Origin: VAXT01 sp038040395
GTDB lineage: Bacteria > Actinomycetota > Thermoleophilia > Gaiellales > Gaiellaceae
Length of the DNA stretch: 61,532 nucleotides
Direction of reading: 5' to 3'
NCBI GenBank assembly: GCA_038040395.1
Contig: JBBPIJ010000015.1
Coordinates: 1-61,532, forward strand
Both the position numbers and the translations under genes were made by a program. The notes under the pieces are model-generated. The model had not been told where the DNA came from. It searched no databases and saw only the letters and a list, made by a program, of their open reading frames with translations. Positions 9,001 to 17,600 of the stretch are shown here, in pieces (the stretch's first letter is position 1; every line of letters begins with the position of its first letter).

Positions 9001-10673
9001 AGGTTGCGAAGCCCGAGGAAGTCCATCTTCAGCAGCCCGAGAGCCTCGACGTCCCACATGCCGAACTGAGTGACCGTCTCCTCGCCCTCGCCTTTCCGCT
9101 GCAAAGGCACGTAATCCGTGAGCGGACGGTCGCCGATGACGACGCCTGCGGCGTGGATCGAGTCCTGGCGGACGAGACCCTCGAGCGGCTTGGCGAGGTC
9201 GACGATCTCGCGCACCTGCGGGTCGCCGTCGTAGGCTGCCTTGAGCTCGGAGCCCGGCTTCAGGCACTCGTCGAGGTAGACCTTCACGCCTTCCGGGATC
9301 AGCTTCGCGATCTTGTCGACGGTGCCGTACGGGACCTCGAGCACGCGTCCCGCGTCACGCACGGCGGCGCGCGCCATCATCGTCCCGAAGGTGATGATCT
9401 GGGCCACGCGGTCACGCCCGTACTTCTCGGCGACGTAGTTGATGACGCGATCCCGACCGGCGACGGCGAAGTCGATGTCCATGTCGGGCATGGACTTGCG
9501 GCCCGGGTTGAGGAAGCGCTCGAACAGGAGGTCGTAGCGCATCGGGTCGATGTCGGTGATCTCGAGGCAGTAGGCGGCGAGCGAGCCGGCGGCGGAACCG
9601 CGACCCGGCCCAACCTGGATCCCGTTTTGCTTCGCGAAGCGGACGAAGTCCCAGACGATCAAGAAGTAGTCGGCGAAGCCCATCTCGCGGACCGTCTTCA
9701 GCTCGAACTTCATCCGCTCCTGGAGCTCGGGAGTCACGCTCTCGTACCGCTTCTGCAGACCGCTCTCGCAGAGCTCGACGAGGTAGTCGAACGCGTCACG
9801 ACCCTCGGGCACGGGGAACTTCGGGAGCCGCAGCGTGCCGAGCTCGATCTCGACGTTGCAGCGCTCGGCGACCTCGAGCGTCCGCGCCAGGGCGGCCGGG
9901 TACTCGGCAAAATCGCGGGCCATCTCCTCGGGTGTCTTGAAATAGAACTGATCGGTGTCGAAGCGCCAGTGGTTCGGGTTCTTGAGCGAGTCGCCCGACT
10001 GGATGCACAGGAGCGCCTCGTGCGCGCGCGCGTCCTCGTGGCGCAGGTAGTGGACGTCGCCTGTGGCGACGAGCGGCAGGCCGGTGCCCTCCGCCATGCG
10101 AGCGAGCAGCGGGTTGATCCGAGCCTGCTGCTCGAGCCCGGCGTTCTGGATCTCGACGTAGGTCGAGTCGCGGCCGAAGACCTGGACGAGCCGGTCGAGG
10201 TCGGCCGCCGCGTCGCCCTCGCGCGATTCCTCAAGCGCCTTCGAGACGCGTCCCGAGAGGCACCCGGAGAGGGCGATCAGGCCCTTCGAGTGGGTCTCGA
10301 GCAGCGACCAGTCGACGCGGGGCTTGTAGTAATACCCCTGCAAATAGCCTGCTGAGGCGAGCTTGATGAGATTGCCGTAGCCCTCGTTCGACTCGGCGAG
10401 CAGCGTCAGGTGCGCGTAGCCCTTCTCCTGCTTCGACGCGTCGTCGCAGACGTAGACCTCGCAGCCGATGATCGGCTTCACGCCTTGCTTGGTCGCGTGC
10501 TTGTAGTGCTGCACGGCGCCCGCGAGCGACCCGTGGTCGGTGAGCCCGACGGCCGGCATCTCGAGCTCCGCCGCGCGCTCGGCGAGAGCCGGAATGCGGC
10601 AGGCCCCGTCGAGAATCGAGAACTCGGAGTGGACGTGCAGGTGAACGAAGTCGGCGGCCAACGGACGGCCCAT
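6054..10673 (-). CDS. dnaE: DNA polymerase III alpha subunit containing an in-frame intein
   Basis: 1539 codons; removing the 418-residue intein (residues 664-1081) leaves 1121 residues, a normal replicative DnaE. The N-terminal PHP domain starts FVHLHVHSEFSILDGACR. The catalytic palm has GPGRGSAAGS (355-364) and the acidic PDMDIDF motif (396-402). Downstream come the fingers and helix-hairpin-helix (ADDLRKAIGKK, YSFNKSHAAGYALIAYRTAWL), and a C-terminal OB fold (VTVGGIIGAIKQLTTKKGEP) begins near residue 1350. The exteins join at ETYGT|CIYQESYMEIAKQLAGF. ATG start at 10673; the stop overlaps the next small gene. Confidence 0.97.
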   Translation of the reverse strand: MGRPLAADFVHLHVHSEFSILDGACRIPALAERAAELEMPAVGLTDHGSLAGAVQHYKHATKQGVKPIIGCEVYVCDDASKQEKGYAHLTLLAESNEGYGNLIKLASAGYLQGYYYKPRVDWSLLETHSKGLIALSGCLSGRVSKALEESREGDAAADLDRLVQVFGRDSTYVEIQNAGLEQQARINPLLARMAEGTGLPLVATGDVHYLRHEDARAHEALLCIQSGDSLKNPNHWRFDTDQFYFKTPEEMARDFAEYPAALARTLEVAERCNVEIELGTLRLPKFPVPEGRDAFDYLVELCESGLQKRYESVTPELQERMKFELKTVREMGFADYFLIVWDFVRFAKQNGIQVGPGRGSAAGSLAAYCLEITDIDPMRYDLLFERFLNPGRKSMPDMDIDFAVAGRDRVINYVAEKYGRDRVAQIITFGTMMARAAVRDAGRVLEVPYGTVDKIAKLIPEGVKVYLDECLKPGSELKAAYDGDPQVREIVDLAKPLEGLVRQDSIHAAGVVIGDRPLTDYVPLQRKGEGEETVTQFGMWDVEALGLLKMDFLGLRNLDVIDKTLDLVGGIDLGKLPLDDKKTYEMLARGEAAGVFQFESSGMREALKQVRPTAFEDLIALVALYRPGPMQYIPLYARRKNGMEPVTYLDPRLEPILKETYGTCLTGDTLVFDATSGRRIRIDELERHDDVRVQGVDEDLSPSHSRVTAWMDNGVRAVYTVRLQNGASIKATIDHQFLTEAGWRELGELRPGDFLGTPAALRPVNEGRVLSPRERARFKLLAYLLADGCLSSSMPPTFYSADDSLVADVIETSRIGFDDLSIKQIEQERGVARLYLARDEVAAGGYHSPSSFESWLRALSLRWKRSDARAQGSNRKGPRSHEKWIPEEVFELADEEIARFLAAYWDCDGHVERRAASIKTTSPRVAHDLQTLLLRLGIRSSAYRTSYETGHGHERTAYQVGVRGTQRFAELIQPFMVTSKRHVSTVAQDSSRTVDRAAFLAELSDRTVIGKSHFRPSAPARIKVDVMASASAVLDLPNTDRSARVVWQQIKSIEPAGEERVYDITVEGVHSFVANNVIVHNCIYQESYMEIAKQLAGFSPAEADDLRKAIGKKIHELMASLKEKFLEGCAQNGVTPAVATQLWKDTESSQDYSFNKSHAAGYALIAYRTAWLRANHPREYMAALISSVMNTKDRVPIYVNACHEMGIEVQPPDVNESECDFAVVEGKIRFGLNAVKNVGDSAARKIVEARKSGPFVSLWDFTERVDPQAVNKRALEALVKCGAFDSTGASRKGMFDALEQALGSGAARQEALLFGQESMFEVEHPQIAAGEYEKNELLRLEKETLGVYVSEHPLQAIREQLRRKTDCGLAEAEKRRDGEVVTVGGIIGAIKQLTTKKGEPMVFMRLDDLAGSIEVVVFNSVYGAARDLIELDNVLVVKGRIDHKQEGETKLLAMEVSAFEATAERREVRLKVDGRKAAAGIVRSLAGVVKEFPGETPVIVAISTSHGETTLALGPDYRVKPEPDFFAEVKSLLGEAAVA
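7431..8684 (-). other. DnaE intein with LAGLIDADG (DOD) homing endonuclease
   Basis: 418 residues inserted in dnaE. It starts with Cys (CLTGDTLVFD, block A), has DHQFLTEAGW (block B), block F/G at the end (GEERVYDITVEGVHSFVANNVIVHN) and is followed by Cys+1 of the C-extein. Between the splicing blocks are two dodecapeptide-like motifs, LLAYLLADGCL and FLAAYWDCDGH, so a DOD-type endonuclease domain is present; both acidic residues look intact. All residues needed for splicing (C1, penultimate His, terminal Asn, C+1) are there. Local GC is lower than in the exteins, in line with a mobile origin. Confidence 0.95.
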
Positions 10674-10790
10674 TCTAGGTCGGCCTCAGGACGCTCCCGG
10701 ATCGCGCGCCCGAAGGCCTCCCCGGACGTCCTTCCAGCGGCCTCCCGGATTCATATAGTCGGGCCCGACAATTTCCCCGGAGGAGGAACC

Positions 10791-11270
10791 TTGAACGAAA
10801 CGCTCCTGTTCTTACACATCCTCGGCGCCTTCTTGCTCGTCGGCGGCGTCGGGATCGCCACGGCGCTCGGCATCAAGGCGTCGAAGAGCCAACACGCCAA
10901 GACGATCGCAGAGCTCTCGGGCCTCTCGGTCGTGGCCGAGCGGTACGTGATCACGCCGGGCGCGCTGCTCGCGCTCATTGCCGGAACCTTTCTCGTGCAT
11001 AGAAGCGGCCACACGTTCGACGAGTCCTGGCTCATCGCCGCCTACGTTCTTTGGGCAACCGCGATCAGCATCGGCTGGCTCGTGCTTGGCCGGCACAACG
11101 CTCGCGTGCACAAGCTCGCCAAGGAGGTCGCTGCGAGCGGCGACGAGATGACAGACGAGCTGCACAAGGAAGCGGCGGCCCCCGTCGGGATGATCTTCGG
11201 CCTCCTCGAGAACGCCATCATCGTGGCGTTCCTCTACCTCATGGTCGTCCGGCCCGGAGGCGACTTCTAG
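10791..11270 (+). CDS. DUF2269-type integral membrane protein
   Basis: 159 residues from a TTG start at 10791, chosen because a strong GGAGGAGG site lies 5-10 bases upstream and the first helix (NETLLFLHILGAFLLVGGVGIATALG) follows at once. Further helices are YVITPGALLALIAGTFLV, WLIAAYVLWATAISIGWLVLG and PVGMIFGLLENAIIVAFLYLMVV. The LHILGAFLLVGG opening is typical of DUF2269 proteins; function unknown. Its stop overlaps the stop of the convergent DivIVA-like gene by 4 bp. Confidence 0.75.
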   Translation: MNETLLFLHILGAFLLVGGVGIATALGIKASKSQHAKTIAELSGLSVVAERYVITPGALLALIAGTFLVHRSGHTFDESWLIAAYVLWATAISIGWLVLGRHNARVHKLAKEVAASGDEMTDELHKEAAAPVGMIFGLLENAIIVAFLYLMVVRPGGDF

Positions 11271-11938
11271 CGGGTCGCGGGGTCAGGCGTCTTGTGCTTC
11301 TCGAGGTCGGGCGTCTTGTGCATCGTGGCACCCGCGTCGTTCACGACCGACGGAGGCACGGACGCGACGACGGATGGAGCCGAAGCAGGGACCGGAGTCG
11401 GCTGCGTCGTGTTGCGGTCTTCCACGAGCTGGAGGCCCGAGCGGAGGAATGAGCGGAGATTCGCGTGGAGCTCCTGCTCAACCTTCTGCAGCCGCTCGAC
11501 CTCGTTCTTGAGCCGGGTCTGGTGGGCCTTCATCGCGGTCTGCGACGCCTTGCTCTTTGCGCGCGCCTGCTCCAGAAGCGCCTCGGCATCGAGCGCCGCC
11601 TGGTCGCGAATCTTGGACGCTGCACTTTCCTGCGCTGCGCTCTTCGCCTTTGCCTGCTCCAGGAGCGCCGCGGCTTCCCGTTCGGCCTGCGCGCGGATCT
11701 CGGTGGCGGCGCGCTCGGCGGTGATCAGGACGTCTCGCAGCTCGTGCTCGGCGTCTCGCAGCGGTCCGAGCTCGGCCTCGAGCTGCTCGACACGCTTGCC
11801 CAGCTGGTCGCGCTCGCGCCAGACCTGCTCGTAGCTCGCGACGACGCTCGCGAGCAGCTTCTCGACCGCCCGCCGGTTGTACCCGCGCAGGCGGCTCGTG
11901 AGCTTGTGATCCTGGACTTCCGCAGGTGCGATGAACAT
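11267..11938 (-). CDS. DivIVA-domain coiled-coil protein
   Basis: 223 residues. The N-terminus (VQDHKLTSRLRGYNRRAVEKLLASVVASYEQVWRERDQL) is the DivIVA membrane-targeting and coiled-coil entry. A long coiled coil of about 130 residues rich in A, E, Q and R follows (AERAATEIRAQAEREAAALLEQAKAKS). The tail is a flexible P/S/V-rich stretch that ends with a repeated HKTPD motif. DivIVA-like proteins mark curved membranes and organise division or polar growth. Function here is inferred from domain type. Confidence 0.8.
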   Translation of the reverse strand: MFIAPAEVQDHKLTSRLRGYNRRAVEKLLASVVASYEQVWRERDQLGKRVEQLEAELGPLRDAEHELRDVLITAERAATEIRAQAEREAAALLEQAKAKSAAQESAASKIRDQAALDAEALLEQARAKSKASQTAMKAHQTRLKNEVERLQKVEQELHANLRSFLRSGLQLVEDRNTTQPTPVPASAPSVVASVPPSVVNDAGATMHKTPDLEKHKTPDPATR

Positions 11939-11988
11939 AGCCGCCGTCGCATTGTTACTCAGAGTCGGAAAATTTCAAAAAGGCCCGG

Positions 11989-12777
11989 TCAGTCGATCAG
12001 CTTCTGCTCCATCGCGTAGATCGCGATCCGCCACATGACGAGGCCGTACGCAACGAGCGCCCCCACGCGCAGCAGATCCTCCCAGCCGGCGAACCCGAAG
12101 ACCGCGTCGCGCACGAGCTGCACGCAGTGGTGGAGCGGATTCACCTCGCCCAGGATCTGGGCCCACCTGGGCAGCCGGCTCAATGGGAAGAACGTCCCGG
12201 CCACGAGGAAGAGCGGCGTCAAAACGGCGCTCACGATGTAGTTGAAGTTCTCGAAGGACTTGGCGAAGCCGGCGACCGTGATCCCGAAGCAGGCCCAGCC
12301 GAAACCCGCGATCCACGCGATGAACGGGACGACGAGCATCCCCCACGACGGGTCGAGGCCGAACACCATCGCGACGAGCAGCGGCACGCAGCCGTAGATC
12401 CCGGAGCGCGTCGCCATCCAGAGCGCCTCGGCGGTGACGAGCTCCTCCGTGTCGACCGGCGCGGCGAGGATCGCGTCGTAGGTGCGCTGGAACTGGTACT
12501 TGACGAAGGTCCCGAACATGGCCGGGAAGGCCGCCGAGAAGAGGACGGCCGTGGCCACGGTCCCTGTGGCCATGAAGTCGATTGTCCGGTGGCCCTCGAT
12601 CCTGCCGACCAGGGCGCCGAACCCGAAGCCGAACGCGAGCAGGTAGATCGTCGGCTCGACCGTCGACGAGAACGTGGTCGAGCGCCAGAACGACGAGAAG
12701 TTGACGACCTCGCGCACGAGGACGCCGGTGAGGGCGGGCCGCTCGAGCCGGCCGAGCCGGGCCGACGCGGCAGCCAT
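11989..12777 (-). CDS. ABC-2 type transporter permease
   Basis: 262 residues with six hydrophobic segments. The family pattern is clear: VLVREVVNFSSFWRSTTFS near the N-terminus, FMATGTVATAVLFSAAFPAMFG, RTYDAILAAPVDTEELVTAEALW, and the late FLVAGTFFPLSRLPRWAQILGEVNPLHHCVQLVRDAVFG. The ATG at 12777 shares one base with the TGA of the ATPase gene, so the pair is coupled. Together they resemble drug, polysaccharide or nodulation-factor exporters (DrrAB/NodIJ type); the substrate is unknown. Confidence 0.9.
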   Translation of the reverse strand: MAAASARLGRLERPALTGVLVREVVNFSSFWRSTTFSSTVEPTIYLLAFGFGFGALVGRIEGHRTIDFMATGTVATAVLFSAAFPAMFGTFVKYQFQRTYDAILAAPVDTEELVTAEALWMATRSGIYGCVPLLVAMVFGLDPSWGMLVVPFIAWIAGFGWACFGITVAGFAKSFENFNYIVSAVLTPLFLVAGTFFPLSRLPRWAQILGEVNPLHHCVQLVRDAVFGFAGWEDLLRVGALVAYGLVMWRIAIYAMEQKLID

Positions 12778-13676
12778 CAGGCGATCTCCTCGCCCGTGAG
12801 CAGGACGAAGACGTCCTCGAGGTTCGCGGGACGGCGCTCCCCCTCGAACGAGTGCTCGCCGTTCCCGTCGATCCCGAGGACGGAGATGCTCGTTCCCGTG
12901 CGCCGCGTCCGGAGCCCGGCCACTCCGGCCTCGGACTCGACCTCGGCGAGCCGCGCCGGCGGGCCGTAAACCTCGAGCACCTCGTGGCCCGCATGCTTGA
13001 TCACGAGCTCGGCGGGCGAGCCGGCCGCGACGGCGCTGCCGTGAGACATGATCAGCACCGTGTCGGCGAGGCGCTGCGCCTCCTCGATGTAGTGCGTCGA
13101 CATGAGGATCGTCGTGCCCTCGGTGCGCAGCGCGTCGATCAGCGCCCAGAGCTCCTGGCGCACCTGCGGGTCGAGCCCGACCGTGGGCTCGTCCATCAGC
13201 ACCAGGCGTGGACGGTGAACGAGCGCCCGTGCGATCAGGAGGCGCCGTCGCATCCCGCCCGAGAGCTTGTCCACGCGCGTGTCGCGACGGTCGACGAGGT
13301 TCGCCATCTTGAGAGCGCGCTCGATCGCCTCGGCGCGGTCGGCGCGGCCGATCCGGTAGAGGTGCGTGAAGACGAGCAGGTTCTGCTGCACCGTGAGCGT
13401 CATGTCGAGGTTGTCGAGTTGCGGGACGACTCCGCACTCGGCGCGGGCGGCCTTCGACTCGCCGGGAAGCTTGAAGCCGAGCACCTCGATCTCGCCCTCG
13501 TCGGCGATCGACTGCGCCGTGAGCAGGCGCATGGTCGTCGACTTCCCAGCGCCGTTCGGGCCGAGCAGGCCGACGCAGGTGCCGACCGGGACGTCGAGGT
13601 CCAGGTGGTCGACCGCGGTGATCGAGCCGTAGCGCTTGACGGCACCGCGCAGACGGATGGCGAGCTCGCCGCTCAC
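12777..13676 (-). CDS. ABC transporter ATP-binding protein (DrrA/NodI-like)
   Basis: 299 residues. Walker A GLLGPNGAGKSTTMRLL, Q-loop region GVVPQLDNLDMTLTVQQNL, ABC signature KLSGGMRRRLLIARALVHRP, Walker B LVLMDEPTVGLD and H-loop STHYIEEAQRLADTVLIM are all intact. The C-terminal 80 residues form the extra domain usual for DrrA-like exporters. It energises the ABC-2 permease encoded directly downstream. Confidence 0.93.
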   Translation of the reverse strand: MSGELAIRLRGAVKRYGSITAVDHLDLDVPVGTCVGLLGPNGAGKSTTMRLLTAQSIADEGEIEVLGFKLPGESKAARAECGVVPQLDNLDMTLTVQQNLLVFTHLYRIGRADRAEAIERALKMANLVDRRDTRVDKLSGGMRRRLLIARALVHRPRLVLMDEPTVGLDPQVRQELWALIDALRTEGTTILMSTHYIEEAQRLADTVLIMSHGSAVAAGSPAELVIKHAGHEVLEVYGPPARLAEVESEAGVAGLRTRRTGTSISVLGIDGNGEHSFEGERRPANLEDVFVLLTGEEIA

Positions 13677-13719
13677 GCCTTCAGCATGCCAGCTACCCGG
13701 CGCCTCGAGCCCGGCGCGC

Positions 13720-13725
13720 TACGTT
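13720..13725 (+). promoter_or_regulatory. Candidate -10 box of a leaderless promoter (TACGTT)
   Basis: TACGTT lies seven bases before the ATG at 13733 and no purine-rich ribosome site is visible, so a leaderless transcript is likely. Confidence 0.45.
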
Positions 13726-13732
13726 CGTAGCG

Positions 13733-14638
13733 ATGAGCCAGGATCCACAACGCCGCGCGCGCCTTTTTCGGCGTGCGCGGATCGTCGTGCTCGCGCTCGT
13801 GATCGCGTACTTCTTCCTGCCGTACGAGTGGCAGGCGGCGATCCCGGTGTGGCTGCTCTTCCTCGCCGCGCTCGGGCTCGAGGTGGACTTCTTCCTCGGC
13901 GGCTACCTCCAGGGGCGACGCGGCCGGACTGCAGCGTCGGCGCCCGACCGCGGCCCGCAGCAGCGCGACCTCTCCGACCTCGGCAGCTGGGACTGGTGGG
14001 AGGGCGACGCGGCCACCGAGCTCCCCGCCCCGCCGGCGCCCGGCCTCAACTGGCTTCATGTCGCCGAGGGGGCCGCGGTGATCGCGCTCGTCGCGGGCAT
14101 CCTCTTCTACGCCTCTCGCCCCCAGGGCTGGGACGCGGTCGGGTCGGCAGACCGCGCGCGGACCGAGGCCATGCTGTCGAGCGAGGCGACGAAGATCGCC
14201 GGCCATCCTGCGGCGGTCGGCTGTGACAAGAGCGGCGCGTACGTCGGCTTCGTCCAGGACGCAGACGGCGTCGCGTTCGTCGGCGGCGACCAGGCGTACC
14301 TGACGCCGTCGATCTGCAACACGCTCTACCAGCTCGCGATGAAGCACCAAGTGCGGTCGTTCTCGCGAACGGCCCGGGCGATCGCCGTCCTCGCGCACGA
14401 GTCGTGGCACCTCCAGGGCGTGCGCAACGAGGGTCTCGCGAACTGCTACGGGTTCCAGAGCGGCGTCGAGATCGGCGTCAACCTCAGCCTCTCGAAGCAA
14501 ACGGCTCGCGCGATGATGCGGGAACAACTCGCGACCAACCCGTCCGACTCAGGGTCCAACGCGCAGTACCGGGTTCCGAGCGAGTGCCGCGACGGCGGCT
14601 CCGCCGACCTGCATCCGGACGCAGCGGGTTTTCCCTAG
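13733..14638 (+). CDS. Membrane protein with an HExxH metallopeptidase-like motif
   Basis: 301 residues. Two N-terminal helices (IVVLALVIAYFFLPYEW, IPVWLLFLAALGLEVDFFLGGYL), a polar linker, a third helix at about 108-127 (VAEGAAVIALVAGILFYA), then an outside domain of about 170 residues. That domain has AIAVLAHESWHLQGVRNEGLANCYG, where HESWH (222-226) fits the HExxH zinc motif and Glu233 of NEGLANC is placed like a third ligand of gluzincins. Cysteines at 164, 195, 238 could form disulfides. I do not know the family; peptidase activity is inferred from the motif only. It is transcribed away from the ABC genes. Confidence 0.8.
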   Translation: MSQDPQRRARLFRRARIVVLALVIAYFFLPYEWQAAIPVWLLFLAALGLEVDFFLGGYLQGRRGRTAASAPDRGPQQRDLSDLGSWDWWEGDAATELPAPPAPGLNWLHVAEGAAVIALVAGILFYASRPQGWDAVGSADRARTEAMLSSEATKIAGHPAAVGCDKSGAYVGFVQDADGVAFVGGDQAYLTPSICNTLYQLAMKHQVRSFSRTARAIAVLAHESWHLQGVRNEGLANCYGFQSGVEIGVNLSLSKQTARAMMREQLATNPSDSGSNAQYRVPSECRDGGSADLHPDAAGFP

Positions 14639-14641
14639 CCG

Positions 14642-17600
14642 TCAGGAGATCGCGGTCTCGGCCTCGCGGCTAGGAAGGACTTGATCCACTCGTTCGAGCC
14701 AGCGCGTCGCCTTCATCCGCTCGAAGCTCGTCCGCGCCTCGTCGAGCAGCGGCGCCGCCTCCTCCGTGCGACCTGTCTGTACGAGCCAGCGACCGTAGTC
14801 GAAGAGAACCGGTCCGAGCAGTGCGGCCTTGCCGAGGTTGCGCGCCATTGCAAGTGCGAGCGCGTATTCCTCGGCTGCGGCATCGTGTTCTTCTCTCCCC
14901 GCAGCCGCGTTGGCACGGATTCGGGCGCGGCAGAGCTCGACGGCGCGAGTTCGTCGTGCGGGTGGAATCGCGTCGAGCAACGCTGCGATCGGAAGCGCGA
15001 GGCTCGAGTCCTGCAGATCGCTCGCTGCCGTCGCGGCGTCCTCGAGAACCGGGTGAGTGAATTCGACATAGTCCTGAGCGATCAGACCTTGAACAAGCTC
15101 CCCGAGAAGGGGGAGCGCATCAGCCGGCCGCCGCTCTCCGATCGCGACGACGGCGCGCCGCCACAGGGCGATGTTCTGGAGCTGCACGTCGCTTGACTTC
15201 CCGACCTCCGGCGAGAATCGCGCCAGCCAGCTCTCTGCCTGCTCCGGGTCAGAACGTTCATATGCCGCGCGGGCGAGCGAGACATACCCATGTACGTGAC
15301 CGGCTACCGCCGTCTGAACCTCGAGAGGCAACTCGTCCGCGAGGGCAAACGCGCCGTCCCAATCGCCATCCGTGAGCAGTTCTCCGATCAGGCCCATGCC
15401 TAGCCCGACTGCGAACTGACGGTCCCCCCGGCTACGGGCAAGCTCGAAGCCGTCCTCGACGGCACGGCGCGCCTCCTCGTGACGGTCATCGTTCCACGCG
15501 AACACGGCGAGGTTGTTGTACGCACGCAGCGCCTGGTGAACGAGGTCGTGCTGAAGCGCGATTGCGAGCGCCTCCCGGAGCAGCGCGCGCGACTCGTTCG
15601 GCCGTCCCCGCAGGAGCAACGCCTTCGTGTTCAGCGCCTCTGAGATCACGGCCGGGAAGCCGTGTCCCTCGGCGATCTCGAGCGCGAACTCGATCCGCTC
15701 CGTGGCCGTCTCGTCGTTGCCCTGGAAGTGGTGGATTCGCCCAGCCTCAGCGGCTAGTTGGGCGACGTTCTGGTTCGGCTCGTCCTGGGCGAGCAGGGCC
15801 AGGGCGGGCTCGAGGAGATCGAGCGCCTCCTCGCCACGTCCGAGCCCCCAGAGAGCCAGGCTGAGCTGGGCGGTTGCGCGGGCGGCGTCATGCGGCAGGC
15901 CGGCACCCTCGAACCGCGCTCGCGCGTCACGCAGCGCCTCCTCCGCCGCTGCCGAATCGTTCGCGGCCAGCGCCATCTCGCCGGCGCGCTCGAGCAGCCG
16001 CGCGTGTTCGTCCTCGGTGTCCGCGAGCCCTGCGGCGCGATCGAATGCCCGCCGCGCGTCCTCGGGCGCCGCGAGAGCGGCGGCTCGTTCGCCCGCCCGG
16101 CAGAGCCACTCACGCGCCTGTGCCTTGACAGCGTCGGCGTCGTCGGCTTCGGGGTCGGCGGCGTGCGCGTCGAGGTAGTGCGCGGCGATCACCTCCGCGA
16201 TCTCATCCGAGTCGAGGCCCGCCTCGCGCTCCAAGAAGCCGGCTGCCGCAAGATGCCGTGCCTTGCGATCGCGGCGCGCAAGCGTCTCGTAGGCGACACG
16301 TTGCACGAGCGCCTGGAGGAAGCCGTACTGGCCCCGTTCGGGCGAGCGCGGGTCGGTCTGGAGCGTGAGCAGCTCCTTCCGCACCAGTGCGGCAAGGATC
16401 GGCTCGAGCTCGGCCTCGGCGGTTCCAGACACCGCCGCGAGCCCACCCTGGGTGAACGTCTTGCCGAGCACGGCTGCGTCCTCGAGCACGCGGCGCTCCG
16501 GCGGCTCGAGCCCGTCGAGCCGTGCGGCGATCAGCGCGTGCAGCGTCTCCGGCACCTCGAGCGCGTCGACCGAGCCGCTGACGCGGAACGCGTCGCCGTC
16601 GCGCTCCAGCAGCCCGCGGTCGAGCAGCATCCGCACCGTCTCGACGGCATAGAGCGGGATGCCGTCGGCCCGGTCGCGGATCGTTACCCGCAGCTCCTCC
16701 GGCAGGCCCGGGACGAGCCCCTGCAGGAGCGAGTCCATCGCCGCGTCGTCGAGCGGCTCGAGCGTCAGCGCACTGGAGTTGCGGACCCGCGTGCCGAACG
16801 TCGGGTGCCGCTCGCCGAGCTCCGGCCGCGAGAGGGTGAGCACGTAGAGCGGATGGCTGCGCGACCAGTCGAGCAGGTACTCGACGAAGTCGAGCAGCGC
16901 GGCGTCGGCCCAGTGGAGGTCCTCGAAGAGCAGCACGACCGGGCCGGTCTCCGCCATCCGCTCGAAGAAGAGACGCCAGGCCGAATGGAGATCCTCCCGG
17001 TCTGGCGCGACACGGTCGGTCAGCCCGAGGACATGCTGGAGGCGCGGCTCCACCCACTCGCGCTCGTCCGCGTCGGGTACGTGCTCCTCGATCGCAGCGT
17101 GCAGCTTCGCGAGCGCCTCGTCGGGCGGATCGTCCTCCGCGATACGGGCGCGCATCCGCACCATCTCGGCGAGCGCCCAGTACGCGACTCCGTCGCCGTA
17201 GGAGAGGCAACGCCCGCGATGCCACCAGACGTTCTCGACGAGACCGTCGACGTACTTCTCGAACTCCCAGGCCAGGCGGGACTTGCCGATGCCGGCCACG
17301 CCCACCACCGCGACGAGACTTGCTCGCCGGTCATCCGCGGTTGAATGAAACAGGTCCTTGACGAGCCGGAACTCCCGGTCGCGGCCGACGAAAGGCGCCT
17401 CGAGCCCCCTCGAGCGACCCTCGCCGCGCCTCGACCCGACGACTCGCGACGCACGCCAGAGCTGGACCGACTCCGTCTTTCCTTTCAGCTCGTGCGAGCC
17501 CGCGTCCTCGTAGACGATCGCCGCCTCCGACGCCCGCTTGGTCGCTTCGCCGACGAGGACGATGCCTGGCTCCGCCGCGCTTTGCACCCGCGAAGCCGTG

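Noticed and set aside
9153..10355. 400-codon open frame on the + strand opposite dnaE
   Set aside because: Antisense shadow of a GC-rich gene; charged, low-complexity translation with no domain, while the opposite strand is unmistakable DnaE.
15758..17344. 528-codon + strand frame opposite the cyclase-ATPase gene
   Set aside because: Antisense shadow; Arg/Glu-rich sequence without domains.
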